DNA of 64,000 nt. It comes from Cadophora sp. MPI-SDFR-AT-0126. Its lineage: Eukaryota > Ascomycota > Leotiomycetes > Helotiales > Ploettnerulaceae. Both the position numbers and the translations under genes were made by a program. Below, one piece after another: positions 33,701 through 46,689 of the stretch (positions are counted from its first letter, which is position 1; each line of letters begins with the position of its first letter). The notes beneath the pieces are model-generated. The model was not told where the DNA came from and ran no database searches. It was given only the letters and a program-made list of their open reading frames with translations. The stretch lies in NCBI GenBank assembly GCA_020747065.1, contig JAGMVK010000009.1:558001-622000 (forward strand), given 5' to 3'.

Positions 33701-36158
33701 ATCTCTTGACTCGGTGTAATGAAAAAAGGGGGGACCAATGACATATCGAATATTGCTCCAAGCGATATGATATGTTGTCGAAGAAATTTTGAAAACGCTA
33801 GGGCAGCCATCGTGGTTGCTGGGAATGCAGAGTCAGGAGTCCCTGTCTTATGTTCTCGGCTAGAGAAGGAGGAGATTCTGTTGTTTTCCGGTGGAGTGGT
33901 GCTGCTGCGGGAATCTCGCTTCTCGTATTTTTCCCATGTGCTTTCGAGCGGAAGCATCGTTTCGAGGTCTCAGCTAGGAACAGCTGGCTCCGTGAAAGCG
34001 CAAAATCATCAACAAATCAAGCACACGAAGCCCTCCCCCCTTTCCCCTAATCCAGTACTTCAGTAGCATGCATTTCCATTTCCAGTCAGTGATCATCATC
34101 GGCACTTCCGCCTCTCGACAAAACATTCCTCTCCCGATTGATTGAATTTGTCGCCTCCTCAACGATCCCGCCGATCGCATCGCAGGGCTTCCACAGCCCT
34201 TCTAGAAGCCGTCAGCATGATCCTAGCTATGCAACAGGCACGTTTTTTCCGCTCCCTTGAAATCTCACTCGGAGCTGAAGGACTGGGTTTTTACTGGTAC
34301 GCCGAATTTCCGGGTGGTGACCGTGTTGGGAGAGAGATCGGCATGCCATATCAGGCTAGCTAGGGCTGGCGGGATTGGAGGAATTGAATAGTTCGGTACA
34401 GTAAGGGAAGAAGCACGCGATGCTGCTGTGTTTGGGCAGTGTTGAAACCTGGCGAGTTGTTTTCATTTTTCGCTACACATCTTGTCCTTTCATTCCAGCC
34501 ACCTACATCGGGCATCGCTTGATTCCACATGGCAGCACAGTGCAGATTCAGAGTCAAGACGCAACGTAGCCTCAATACGAAGTTCGAAATTATGGCTTGC
34601 GAAGAAAGATTGCACAGAGACTCGGGCTTTGCAGCGCTGGAAATAATGCTGGGACGCGCCAAGATGTATATTTCCGTCGCGCTCTCGCGTCCACCAAGTC
34701 TGGAACAGACCGACTAGTGACGGCGGATGACCTAAAGAAAAGCTGGGAATGGCCGGCTGTGGACAAGAAGGGTTTGACAGTTCGCGCCAAACGCCAGCCC
34801 TGAGTTCATAGCGGCTAGTCCGTCCTTCAAGCGCTGGATTGGACCTCGAGCCATCCTGCCGTGTTTCCCTAGCCTACCTTACCGTCCCTACCTTGGACAG
34901 GTCAAACTTGGACCTGAGATCATCATGGCACTTTGAGCTGATCGATGGCAGTTGTTGGTTTTCCCCCTTGGTTCTCGGATCCAACAAGTCCCACAACCAG
35001 AGCTTCGGTGCTCACAAGTGCACTACCATTATTCTGGTCGGTGTAAGGCTGAATCTGGGAGGTTGCGTGGCGACAAGAGAAGGCTAGGCCGATGCGATGC
35101 ATCCCAGAGAGAAGAACGGGACGTAAGCGAACCTGAGCAAGGGTTTTCCACCTCCAAGTCGTCTTGAGTCTTGTGTCTGGACAGCTAGAGATTAAGTGAC
35201 TTAGTTGTAGGAGTCATATGAATCGTCTGAATTGTGGATGTACTGGTTTTCAATTCTAACTTCATGGTACTTATTGTTAGGGCATCTAATGTGTCGAGCC
35301 GAATCATCTCATCCAGTAAACAGAAGCATGGATCTCATCTTCATCCACGTTTTCGTGCGGCCGCAGAGAAACATGCAGGCATCATCTCCAAGTACCGTTG
35401 CGCCAGAACGTGCAGGGGGGTACAAGCTATGACCGCCATCGGCCTCTCCAGTCCCAGTCCCAGTGCTCCATCCATCTCATCTGCTATCCCTGTCTTGCCT
35501 CCTCCTTGCTGGAAGCCTGGTCCGTGGTGGTCCAGGTGGAACGAAGTCTCCGCTGACTGACCTATGGGAGCACCGGGAAGAAGCCACAGACTGCATTCTG
35601 CCTCGGATATTTGACTGGTCGAGTCTAGAGGCATACCAAGATGCTGGTGGGCTTCTAGCGGACCCATACTGACCCTGCCGTCTGTCTGGGTCTCGCTACC
35701 ATTGGTTTGTGGTTGGGTGGCCCGCCATCTTGATCCTGGGCCGTCCAAGTGCTGTTGCGTTGCTCTCCCTCTTCTACCAGACTTCTCCTCCCTCGCCTCC
35801 ACTCAACAACTATTACCACTGAGAATCGTGAGACTCGACCACTACAAGTCACCACCCGGTAAACAAAGGAGAATACGACGAATACCCGTGCGTACACATT
35901 GCAGATACATATACATACATACTATCGACGCCCATCCGAGCGCAAACACGAGGGAGCAAGGAAATCGAAACTTGGGAATCCACGCTACTGCTCGACCGTC
36001 ACCTCACTGCAGGACGTTCTCAGCTCTGGATTCAGCCACAGCGTTTCGTGCACACCTGCGAATGGACTCATAATTGCTGGCACCCTCGATCTCGTTATCA
36101 GCTGGATGTTTCCAGACTGTTGATTATCGACATCGAGTCTATCTGCATCAAGCTCACG
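30798..36158. other. Gene-free interval of about 5.4 kb
   Basis: Largest non-repetitive gap in the window. Open frames are short, overlapping and motif-free on both strands. It contains a small 15-bp tandem repeat (31024-31068). No transposon ends were recognised. The last kilobase must include the promoter and long 5' UTR of the gene at 36159. Confidence 0.45.
31024..31068 (+). repeat. 15-bp tandem repeat, three units
   Basis: Three consecutive copies of CCTGAAGCAACCTCG; the first unit differs at two positions. Confidence 0.8.
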
Positions 36159-37094
36159 ATGTTCGAGCACTTTACTTTTGGCGCCCAGGCGCAAAGAAGA
36201 TATCTGGACCCAGAAGATATCTCTGCGTCACCAACTGACTGTTCTTTTCCAGTTGCGTCTGCGGCTCCGACATCTTACTTCCCTTCACTGGGCCCAAAGG
36301 GACCTATGACTGATATCGTCGACAAGTTCTCACAACACACATTAATCCCGGACGAGGCACCCCATCGCTCGATATGGAGCGACTCACTGCCCAGTCCAGA
36401 CTTTTCAATCGACAGCTCAACCGACGATGAGTTCACACCAGAGGAGATGTCATACATGTCAACCATACGCGGGACATCAACACTCCCATCATCCTCATCA
36501 TCCATCTCCTCGACATCATCACTGCCAAATTTGCCACATCCCCGGTCCAGCACCAACACTAACACAGTGGCCTGCCGGCGCCTCCAACGCCAACTGAACG
36601 TCCAACTCCAATCCTGCAACACACACATCAAAGACATCTCCACTCTCGTCGAAGACATGCTGACCACCAACACGCAATGCCGTCTACACAAGACACCATC
36701 TCGACCACACCTCCCCAGCACACTCCCACCACCATCTAGCGGACTTGTCCCATGCAGCAAAGCGGAGCTAGAAGCCGAGTTGGCAATTGATTCACCAGCA
36801 GCAATCGATTTCGCTGACAGGGAGATCAGTCCCGACGAGGACGAGGGCTTTGCGGAGATGGATGATCCGCATGGTCTTCTGGCATTAGAGGATGAGATGA
36901 GTATGAGGAGGGCGAGTGCGCCGACGGGGATTCGGAAGTATAATGTAGTGAAGTGGAGGAAGAGTATCGAGTGTATGGGGATGAGGGATGCGTATGTCAA
37001 TGGTAATTGTAATGGAGGGGCGACGTTGGCGAGGACGAAAGTCAGGAGTGTGCCGAGGATGAGGAGGAGGAAGTTCGATACGGTGGTTGAGTGA
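36159..37094 (+). CDS. Uncharacterised Ser/Thr-rich protein
   Basis: A 311-aa single exon that I do not recognise. ATG at 36159 (MFEHFTFGAQAQRRYLDPED). There is a serine-rich low-complexity stretch at about 110-135 and an acidic segment around 225-255. A conserved-looking C-terminus contains SMRRASAPTGIRKYNVVKWR and RSVPRMRRRKFDTVVE. Tryptophan is scarce and there is no signal peptide or membrane segment, so it is probably an intracellular, partly disordered protein. The SMRRASAP block resembles a phosphorylation-type basic-Ser motif. The frame runs upstream to a GTG at 36048, but the added residues look like 5' UTR. Confidence 0.6.
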   Translation: MFEHFTFGAQAQRRYLDPEDISASPTDCSFPVASAAPTSYFPSLGPKGPMTDIVDKFSQHTLIPDEAPHRSIWSDSLPSPDFSIDSSTDDEFTPEEMSYMSTIRGTSTLPSSSSSISSTSSLPNLPHPRSSTNTNTVACRRLQRQLNVQLQSCNTHIKDISTLVEDMLTTNTQCRLHKTPSRPHLPSTLPPPSSGLVPCSKAELEAELAIDSPAAIDFADREISPDEDEGFAEMDDPHGLLALEDEMSMRRASAPTGIRKYNVVKWRKSIECMGMRDAYVNGNCNGGATLARTKVRSVPRMRRRKFDTVVE

Positions 37095-39518
37095 GATGTA
37101 ACGTAATTATGAATCGTCGGTGTACGACTTACTGTTGTTGGAATTCGGAGTATATAGGTGACGGAGGGGATACCAAAACCGGTTGGGCTGTGTTATGGAT
37201 GGCGTCTTGGATTGGGACGCTCGGGAAGGGAGGCAGTCTACATGGCTGTGAGGAGAAAACGCACTCTCCACGGAACAAAGAAAGGGAGGCCACACGGCCG
37301 GTAAATTTGGAAGGGCGAGAATGATTACCTCCGATGGGGATGAGGCTACGACCTGGAAGTCTGTACAGAGATCCAATGTGATCTAGTGTTGGCAGTGCAT
37401 TCACTGCCATCTATTGCAGTATATTAGCGTCATGGTTGATCGATGAATGCAATGAATATATAATACTATTCACCTACATTTCATTATTTCCCCCGTGTTC
37501 AGACTGGAGAGAGCAGTAAGACTGTATACTTAGGAAAACCATCCTAGGAGTAAATTCTAGCACCGCAACTTTGGAGATATTGGAACTCCCCTTTACCCTT
37601 TCCGTTAGCGGGTTCTGTGTCCTGCCTCGTAAGGCTCCGATTAGTCACAAAGTCTGGTTTTCATGGATTGCAAGGTTCCAAGTGGTTGTAGTCGAGTGTA
37701 TGGGACATGCTGACTGCCAACTAACGAGATGGCTGAGGTGCTCAAACGAGTGATAGAATGGCGAACGAGTAATTATTGACAGTAGTACTTCCTCTGGCAA
37801 CAACACGCTATATTTGCACTTGAGAATTTTCACTATTCTTCTCATCAGCACTTCAAACTTGGGAGAGTGTTCAAGCGCGAAAGTTGAAGAATCACTCGGA
37901 CATCTGAGCTTTTGCTTATCGAGCTCGGCACAAGCCAACGCAGTTCCCTTTCCTCTATGGCCTTTGTTTTGTTGGGTACGGACTTTGTTTCATGAATACC
38001 AAGAAGAAAGATGTCATTTATACAAAGTTGCGTAGATTGCGCTGCTCTGTATATTCTAGGCTCCAGCGAGCCTCAGGAAAGGTATTTCCCTAATCTACAT
38101 CAAGCTGTCCCGCCCTTTCGACCTCTCATCAATCATACAATGAATGTTCTTCTTGTTTATCATGCTAAGTGCAGATTCCCCTGTTTTTAGGTATATATGG
38201 AAGACACGAAATCTCATACTGAAAGGTATAGCAATTCATCAATATCTGCTGACTATGGTACTTCGTTCCATAGCATGATTACACAGGACTGTCGTGAGAG
38301 CATCTTCGAACAAGATAACTGTCAGGAGAAGACACGAAAAAACCCGGATCATGAGACCACTGTATGCATCAAGTGTTTACGAAGCCTGAATGTGGCGGAA
38401 AGATCAAGTTTGACAATTAAAATGTAGATGACAACACCCAGCCCCAGGTAGGTACCTTCAAACCGACCTTGATAAGATGAAAACTCACTCAGCATGCCCC
38501 TCATCATTCCTACAATCTCTATCCAACCTCACTCAGAAAATGCGCAGTACACTTACGACTAGGCGATATTCCTCAAACACCTCACAATATGGGTTGCTGT
38601 ATTGAATTTGTATTTGCAATGATCAGAAGTTCCTTTCCGCGGTGTAATAACAATACTTTATAGCCCTTTCGCGTAAACCATGACATCAGAAATTCTGGAG
38701 CTCGTGCAAAAAAATAAGGGGAAATACACCAGATTCACCGCCTATCAGGGTCTTACGTATGAACACAGACTCCAACAGTCACATTCACACTCTCCCCCAT
38801 CTCTCCGCTCACACACGTCCCTGAAATCAACCTTCAGTATATATACTCACACACAGACAAACTCTTAGCATCGCAAGACCCGCATCCATACATCAAAAAG
38901 ACAACAAAAGTGGAAGTGTCGCACAGTAATAACATCCACACGAGCCCCCCTATTATTATTATTTTTTAAAAGTTTTTTTTAAAAAAAAAAATTTAAATTT
39001 TTGTTTGTTTACTTTCAGCTCGGCTAAACAATCCCCGCAACTTCCCAACCGATGCGAGTACGCAGAATGGAAATGAGATGGTTAATTGAGATGGAGAGTA
39101 GAGAGTTGATGAAGGAAGGAAGGGAGTTGATGGAGGTAGTGGGAATGATAGCGAGGGGGTTGTGTCCTTTTGTGAGAATGAAGGTGTGGATAAGGTGAAA
39201 GTTTTAGTGGTGGCTCTTGTTGGGTAGGTCAATCGGGAGGGGAAGGGGAGGAAGGTGATTGAGCTGAATTGAGTCGCGTAACGAATGAACTGGTTGTGAA
39301 ATCCAGAATGATATCTCTGCTACTATCGTCAAGTAAAAGTGGTCTTGGAAAGCTTTATAGCAAGAGGGTCCTCACACTCAATTGTGTGAGGGGATAGACA
39401 TCAAAAAGTAGTTCAAAAAAGCGATCGACGCATCTAAGTTCTCTGTAAGTTAACGAATGACTCCCAACCAAATCCAACGCTGATCTTGATGCTCGATAAA
39501 CGAGAAATCTTGTCCCAT
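37095..39518. other. Gene-free interval of about 2.4 kb
   Basis: No supported gene. It contains an AT-only tract at 38951-39010 and a purine-rich stretch near 39090-39150. Confidence 0.45.
38951..39010. repeat. AT low-complexity tract
   Basis: TTA repeats, then T and A homopolymer runs. Simple sequence; no further meaning seen. Confidence 0.7.
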
Positions 39519-41518
39519 CTACACACCCTCAACCACCAATCCCTCCAACCCACCTTTCTCCCTCCACTCCTTCAAAATCCGCGCATAAGCCAAATACCCC
39601 TGTCCCCAAATCGCCAGTCTCGCCCTCCCAGCATGCTGCTCAGGACTCAACTTATCCACTTCCCCCTCCGCATTGAAATAACTCGGCGTACACCCCGCCA
39701 TCGCACCTAGCATATGCGCCTTACTCGCCGTCCTATCCGCCCACTCCTCACAGCCCTTCTCGCTCGGCTCGATAACCGCCTTCTTGGCATCGCCACCCAG
39801 CATCTTCTCAGCTGCGCGAATCGTGTATGCGATGTTGAGGCTCTGTTCGTCGAGGCGCTGGGTTTGATTGACGCCGACGCCGGCTTGCGAGAAGCCAGTG
39901 GTGAAGAGATTGGGGAAGCCGATGGGGATGAGGCCGTGCAGGGTGAGGAGCTGGCCGGATGTGAAGCGCGTTTCCATGTCGAGGCCTGCTTTGCCGAGGA
40001 CGGTCATGCCGGCTTTGCCGGCGAGGGATTGGGTTAGAGGGTTGCCGTAGCCGGTGGACCAGATGAGGATGTCGATGGGGTAGGTGGTGCCGTTGTGGAG
40101 AATGCCGGTGGGCGTGAGGGCCGTGACGCCGTGAGGGGCTGTGTCAACTAGGTGGACGTTGGGCTGGTTGAAAGCTTCGAGGTACTCGTCGTGGTAAGTT
40201 GGGCGTTTGCACCAGCCCGGGTACCATGCTTGAAGAGCCTGATTGTCGGTCATAAGTTAATCTGATCATATTTGGTGATCGCGGGAGCGTAACTCACTTT
40301 AGCTGTTTCCTTGTCTTTCACAATATCGAGAGCTCTCTGCCTCACTCTATTGGATCGCTCAGCATCCCACTCATGCATCAGCGCAATATGGCTCTCTATA
40401 TCCTCCGGCTTGACATCCGCCGAACCTCCCCAAGCTCCAGAAATAGTAGGCATCCTCGAGAACCCATCATCCACCAAATCCTCATCCGGCAGATTAGCTT
40501 TGCCTTCCGTAAAGGCTTGGAAATTGTTTGATCGTGCAGTCTGCCAGCCTTTCTTTGGAGCAATCTTCGTCTTCCATTCTTCAGGGTCCGTCTCGCGGTT
40601 TCCGCGTACATCAACTGCTGAGGGGGTGCGCTGGAAAACGTACAATTTCCCGGCATATTTGGCTGTTGCTGGAACTGCCTGGATGGCTGTTGCGCCAGTT
40701 CCGATGATGGCCACTTTCTTGCCTTCGAGTTTGCTAAGCACAGGATCGGCAGCAGAGCCGCCTGTGATGTCGTAATTCCAACGGGCAGTATGCAACATCT
40801 TCCCTTGGAAACTGTCTAGCCCGGGGACATTGGGGATTTTCGGCTCGGTGAGTCCACCGGAGCAGAGAATAGCATAGTCCGCTGTAAATTTCACCTCGAA
40901 TTCTGGCTGGCCTTTCGGCTTTGCAACGACCACGCATTTCCAGACCTTGGCTTGATCGTCCCACGTGAGAGACTTGCCAGCGCTCTGGAACATACCGCGT
41001 TCGTAAAAACCGTAATGACGGGCGAGGGTTTCGGAGTACAGTCTGATTTCTTCGCCACTGGAGTACTTCCGCTTGGGCATGTATCCAGTCTCTTCGAGGA
41101 GGGGAAGATACACATAAGACTCTATGTCGCACATCAGACCTGGGTATCTGAGAAATGGATTAGAACGTAGATTCGACTTTCAGAACGTTGAAACGTGTAC
41201 TCACCGATTATGCCACCAAGTCCCTCCAAATCCTCCAGCACGATCAACAATCAGTATGTCATCAGGACTACTCGCGCTTCCCTCCGTCAGAGCTCGGGCA
41301 GCCGCACATAGTCCGCCAAATCCAGCACCAAAGATCACGATTTTGACATGACCTCCGTCCGGGACGGGAAGCCGAACTGGAGTCCCTGCTTCAACCCACG
41401 GATCCTCGTGTGAAATGTAATCTTTAGTCTGAGATGTATCCAAGTATTGAGCAAGTCCCTTGTCATTAAGACGGGCTTCTCGTTCCTGGCGGTATTTTTC
41501 TTGGAGAGTGATTGCCAT
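39519..41518 (-). CDS. Baeyer-Villiger-type FAD monooxygenase
   Basis: A 627-aa class B flavoprotein monooxygenase that would insert oxygen next to a ketone using NADPH and FAD. Exons 41205-41518, 40298-41147 and 39519-40238. The first Rossmann motif is VIFGAGFGGLCAA, about residues 60-72, followed by GGFGGTWWHNRYPG. The BVMO fingerprint FQGKMLHTARWNYD (FxGxxxHxxxW type) is present, as is the NADPH-binding GTGATAIQ. A late ILIWSTGYGNP motif is typical. No signal peptide. It stands alone, without an obvious biosynthetic cluster around it. Substrate unknown: cyclic ketones, steroids or polyketide intermediates are all possible for the family. Confidence 0.85.
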
Positions 41519-42286
41519 GTTGAATTAGAGTCAATGATCTCGTACGTATGAATCTGGATTGGAATCTTTTGGATGCTTTTGCTTTTCAACAAGCGTAAGT
41601 TCTCATACATATATACTTGAGGAAGCTGACTATATGAGTGAGAAGGTACGAGTTCGACTTGCACTCGATACTTTAGCGTGCGGGGAAGAACTAGGACTAA
41701 CCGACCGAGGCTACCGGCTCCTGTCATTCCAAACTAGAAGCTTACTCAACTTCATTCCCCTAAGTAGAGAAACGTGCCGCCGTTGTAGTTCGTAAGATAT
41801 CTATAAAGACACCCAATCAAGCGGAAAGGAGATGTAAAAAGCCAAACACGGGCTACTAATTTACTAGCTTATACTACTCGTATCTCTCCAGAACAACAGG
41901 ACGAATCCGAAGAGATTCCAACGACTAGAAGCATATCAAGACCTTGTAATCTTACAGTCAGCTTCATACCAGATACTCAAAGTAGATACATGTTCCAAGT
42001 CATTCGACACATCCAAAGAGATAAAATGGCTCTTTTTAGCCGTTGATCTGTGAGCGATGATCTATCTACCCGTCCCCGAAGGCGGAATACATTTGCCAAG
42101 TCCGCGGCGTTAGAACATGGTCGAACATTGCCTCGTTTGATTGAAATTAGGTAATGGTCGTAACCTTGCCTCAAATTTCTGAACTCAACTCAGTTCAGAG
42201 CCGTCCGAAACAATTCCAGATCATTCCCCCCACTCCGAGCCATTAACCAAACCCCGTGGAAACATCTCCATGACCACTTCCGACTT
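41519..42286. other. Intergenic, about 0.8 kb
   Basis: Promoter side of the monooxygenase gene and 3' side of the next minus-strand gene. Nothing else supported. Confidence 0.4.
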
Positions 42287-42643
42287 TCACACACCAACCC
42301 TCGGCTGATCCTCCCCTCGCCAGAACCTCCTTTCTAACCTCCAAGCCCCGAATATCACAGCCACACCTCCGATCCAAAATAACACGGAAGAGCCCCTTTC
42401 TCTTCCCCTTTCACTTTCTCTTCCCTTCTCCGATGTCTCACCTAGAGTCGTTTGATGTGGAGATACTTGGTCTTTCTTCGGCGGAAAATTGGATTTGTTT
42501 GCTTCGCGGGGAATGGGCGATGTGCTGAATAGATGGGTATTTGGTGGTTTGTTGTGATAGTGGAGTGGTTTGGTGCTTCGAAGAGTGGGTGTGAATTTGA
42601 AGGTGCCCCGCTTCAAGACGCGGGGTAGAGGTCTGGGGTTCAT
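42287..42643 (-). CDS. Small single-pass protein, probably mitochondrial
   Basis: 118 aa from the ATG at 42643 (a longer form starts at 42667). I do not recognise the family. The N-terminus is basic, rich in Arg, Ser and Thr and poor in acidic residues (MNPRPLPRVLKRGTFKFTPT), like a mitochondrial presequence. A charged Glu/Arg segment follows. One membrane span lies near the C-terminus (VLFWIGGVAVIFGAW), followed by a basic tail. This layout is common among small inner-membrane assembly factors, but that is inference. Coding status rests on this layout only. Confidence 0.5.
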   Translation of the reverse strand: MNPRPLPRVLKRGTFKFTPTLRSTKPLHYHNKPPNTHLFSTSPIPREANKSNFPPKKDQVSPHQTTLGETSEKGRESERGRERGSSVLFWIGGVAVIFGAWRLERRFWRGEDQPRVGV

Positions 42644-43256
42644 GATGTTTGATGGTCGATGGATCATTCTGACTTAAAGAGAGGTAGGGAGAGAAGAGAA
42701 GGCTTCGATTGAGACCATTGATGGTTTGTTGACTTAAGTTTAAAGTGATTTTAGGCACGAGACGCGACGACTAAGTGAGTTGAGGATGTTGAGAGGTGTT
42801 TGGAATGATGTCATCGTTGGCTCTGGGCCTCGCTTGTCTGATAGACTGACAGCGGGACGGGAATCACCAAAACAATGATATTGTTCCGGCAGGAACCGAC
42901 TCTCTAATGCCGGGAATGGGTTTCGTCTGTTCTTTAAATTAAGCAGTGTGAGCGATGTTTGGATTGAGACGTGAAGAAATAAGGTTAAGGTTAAGGTTGG
43001 TTTGAGGGAGCATTAGCCTCAGCCAATCGAGTTTGCTACGTCCCCCTGCATGGATGTCAGTAATCATGGAAGTGGCCTGTCATGGCGGATAAATTGGATC
43101 TATCGGAACTAAAACCTCTAGAAAGTTTTCGATATTTCACGATACACTTTCTAGGACAGCAAAAACTCAGGTGTGGATACTAAGCATCTCAAAGAAGAGC
43201 CCTTCAATATTATTACTCTTCCTAAACAGGTGTATCTTGTATCCTATAGAGCCTAC
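42644..43256. other. Intergenic, about 0.6 kb
   Basis: No supported gene; a promoter for the small protein on the left is expected. Confidence 0.4.
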
Positions 43257-45294
43257 CTAACTCCTATCCAGGTCTGCCTTCCTGAAGAATTCTAACGCTT
43301 TATGCCCTCTGCTCGGCTTCAACGGATCTTCGCCCTGCTTCACAGGTGGTAAGGGCGCAACTGGCTTCGTGTTCGCATCCTCCTTGACAGGCAGCAGCCC
43401 GCTCCCTGATTTCGACTTCTTCCCACCATTACCTCCAGAAGAACTTGACCCACCCGACGCCACCCCAACATTCGAGTTCGACCTCCTCTCACGCTGCGGC
43501 AGAGAAGGCTGTCTATGGTCCTCGCCCTTACCAAGCAACTTCTTCGGTAAGCTCGGGACACTCTTCCAACTCTTCTTGATCTCCTCATTCTCAGCGTCTT
43601 CTTTCGCTTTCTCCATGCGTTTCCGGATAGCGGGGTCGATCTCGCCGCGCTCTTCAGCTTCCTTCATTTGACGCCGCTGGATCTTCTCAATTGCGTCGGC
43701 GGTGAGTTCCTGGCGCATGAGCCGCTCAATGACGTCTGTTTTGCGGGTTCGTTTGTCGCCTTTAGAGATCAGGATTCCGGCTGTGATGTTGGCTGTTAGA
43801 CTGCAGCAGAGGATGACGGTCGTAAGAGCGAAGGGACGTTTGTCGTGCGGAATCCCCCATGTGCAGGCGCCCAGGCTGATTTGCAGGCAGGAGTGCAGAT
43901 CGAGGAGCACAACAACGGTAACGAGGAGCTTGAGTGGAAAGGCGTAGTGGGTTTCTGTTTCGTGAGGTTTATAGAAGGTGTGACTTTTGGAGAATTTGCG
44001 TTCGTGGTGGTCGAGCTTGGCTTGTTCGTCTTCATCTAGAACCGAGTATTCGAAGGTTGGATCGTTCGCTCTGTCGCGGAGAACCATCTTCTCGGCGTAT
44101 TTCTTGGGTATCCTGGGCGCGATCCGTTTCGCTAGACTGCTGGGCATTCGGCGAGCAACTAGACTCTCAATATCTGCTTGGACGTCTGGAACATCTTCAA
44201 CTCGCTGGTCTGGGAGATCATTGTGATCAACCAATTCGGGCAGACCGAGCTTTTGGCGTCTCTTCCAGGAGACGCGGTGGTAGTGGGCAATGTAGATCAT
44301 ATGGTAAGTGTCTACTGCTCTGAATGGTGCGAGTCCGTCTCCGATGATTGCAAAGAGAGCGACAAGAACTAGATCGACGGCTTCGACAACCTCATCCTTC
44401 TTCGATCCTAAGGATATCCAGCCGATGAGGAAGAAGACCCAGGCTGCGCCGAACAGCGTCACAAGCGTAGCATAGATGGTGATGAACAATCCCATGGCTG
44501 CAAACACACGGTCAGAAACTTAGCTGAGCTTTGGAAATGGGGAACTTACGTCTACGGACATACTGTTTGAATCCCTGCATTGATCGCTTGAACTTTGCTC
44601 GTTTCGAATGAAGCTGATGCCTGACCATGTCATCCATCTCGGCTTTATCCTCCTTTGACCATCCCTCGAGCTTCTCGTCATCTGGTAAAACGGCATATTG
44701 GAAGGTGTCTTGTGTCGATTTGGAGCGCCGTAACGGTATTCTCTTCAACATAGCTTTGAGTTTGTCATATTTCCTCTCCTCCTCTGGTGTTTCCGAAATT
44801 TTGTATGTTGCTCGACGATTGACAAGTTTTCCCAGGGAGGGTATGAAAAGTGAGTTTTGGACATTTGTAAGAGTCGAGAGGGTCGCGACTTCAGGGTCTG
44901 CAGGCAATTAGCATCGTCCACTTTTGTTCTTGGATTGCTAGGCTAACTCACCACATACATCCATCAAGTCAACCCTATCCTGATCATAATAGTCTTTCTG
45001 CGGAGGTTGCTCCTCCACATTATCTCCATGTCCAAATATCCGGCTCCGTGCTCCTGCAAGTCGACTCGAGAAAGTAGATTCTCCTGGTGTAGGAGGTAGT
45101 GGTTTCTCGGTAACATTCTGGGTTCCTGGCTCGCGTCGAGGCCGTCCACTGGATGTTCCGCGTACAATCCGAACACTGGGCTCCTGATGTGAGCTGAAAG
45201 CCGACTTCACTCTCTGCGCAGCTGCTACCACTGGATTGTCTGTTGTTGATTGTTGTGGGGGCTGCTGCGGTGGCTGTGATCCTGGTTGCGACAT
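43257..45294 (-). CDS. DUF2985-type integral membrane protein
   Basis: 643 aa from three exons (44952-45294, 44550-44897, 43257-44497). The function of the family is not established. A disordered Pro/Gln-rich N-terminus (PGSQPPQQPPQQ) leads into the conserved block DPEVATLSTLTNVQNSLFIP and NRRATYKI, which I associate with the fungal DUF2985 family. Membrane segments: LFITIYATLVTLFGAAWVFF, DLVLVALFAIIGDGLAPF, LKLLVTVVVLLDLHSCLQIS, FALTTVILCCSLTANITAGI. A long charged, Ser/Gly-rich cytosolic tail ends the protein. The conserved NDLPDQRVEDVPDVQADI and FYKPHETETHYAFPL segments between spans are typical. Introns are phase 1 with GTGAGT and GTAAGT donors. Confidence 0.8.
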
Positions 45295-46689
45295 TGTGAG
45301 GAGGTTGATGAGCTCTCAATTATCGACAACTTCCTCAGATGACTGATCTATGGAGCTCGAATTGAAAGAGGGGGATACGAGGCTGAAGTAAACAGTTTGA
45401 GATTGACGAAGCACGCGTCAAAATCAATGGCTAGCAAAAACACTGAACCTTTCGACGTTGAAGCTGGAATATCGTCGATTGACAGACAATATTAGTGTCC
45501 ATTTAGTAAGATGGAAAAGATTAGATCGTTATCAGTGTCATATTGTCAACAGAGGACTAGGAATAGGGAGGAATTCAATGTCGACTACAGAAGCACATTG
45601 CAAGGATACGGCCCTGTTTTCCCCCAGAGCGCGCCGCACTATGTCATTTCGCAGATATGCGGCTGCATCCAGCCATCCATCCCGCGATTGGCGATCATTC
45701 CTGCCAACTTTCCAAGTTTCTTGTCCCAGCACGAGCCAAGCACGGACTCCTGTGGCTGTAAATAATTTCGATTTGCGAATCATGAAGAGAGTCCAGATGA
45801 ACTGCGGCGTAGATAAGATACGAGGGAGAATCTGATAGGGTCTGTACTGTACGGAGGTATGGACTGAGGAGACAGGCTGGAATGAGACGGTTGAGTCTGC
45901 CTGTGAAAGGAGTGGCAGAAGGCTAATTCAAGCCGAGCGGAAATGCTGACTAATCTCGCCTAATATCGGACAAACATTTTCCCCCTTCCGTTGTCAAAAC
46001 AAGCAACAGCCAATCCCAAGTGCCACTTTCAGAAGTACATTTCTCGCTTGGCCCGACAATAGTAGCAGGTACTGCGTCCTGATCGTGCGCATACTTCCTT
46101 TTAAAGTCGTTATTAGCGATAGATACATGCACCACATAAAGGAACAGCGGCCCGAATTGAACAGGACCCGGGTACCTGGTCTCTTGCTTTGGAGTTTGTG
46201 GAAAGTTGTTTTTCCGTTTCTTTTCTCGGCTGAATTGACAAACCCATGAAACCCCGCATCGAACAGACGACTACCGCAGAATCGAGCGAAGGTCCCACCA
46301 AAAAAAACTATCTTCTGGAGAACTTATTTCTGGTACCTACAAGCTCTGTACCTGTGGGTGGCGCGCCTACTATCTAGCGGCGGGAATGGCTTTTATCCGA
46401 TGCTTGTATCCCGACTTCGAAGCGGCTACCCCGCCTCAACCTCCCACCAGATCTAGTCGCACTGAAGGTCAAAAGTTCTTCCATCATCTTGTACCTGAGC
46501 TAGTAATGTACCATGGACTAGCCAAGATCCAAATAGCGATGAGCGAATTCGAATTGAGTTTCAACAGCTGTCAATCCTTTAATCTCGGCCCGAAAACCCT
46601 AAAAGTAATCCCATCTATTTAAGCTATAAGTCGAGCGATGTTCCTCTTTCATGTGTTTTAAAGCGTAAGTTGCTTTCAATCGTTTCATA
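45295..46689. other. Intergenic, about 1.4 kb
   Basis: Divergent spacer between the DUF2985 gene and the beta-galactosidase gene. A TATA-like TATTTAAG at about 46616-46623 lies some 70 bp before the beta-galactosidase ATG. No other gene supported. Confidence 0.45.

Noticed and set aside
36048..36158. Upstream extension of the Ser-rich protein gene
   Set aside because: It would begin at GTG and adds residues that look like translated 5' UTR. ATG 36159 is preferred.
38951..39010. AT-only tract as a possible centromere or origin element
   Set aside because: Only about 60 bp of simple sequence in otherwise ordinary intergenic DNA.
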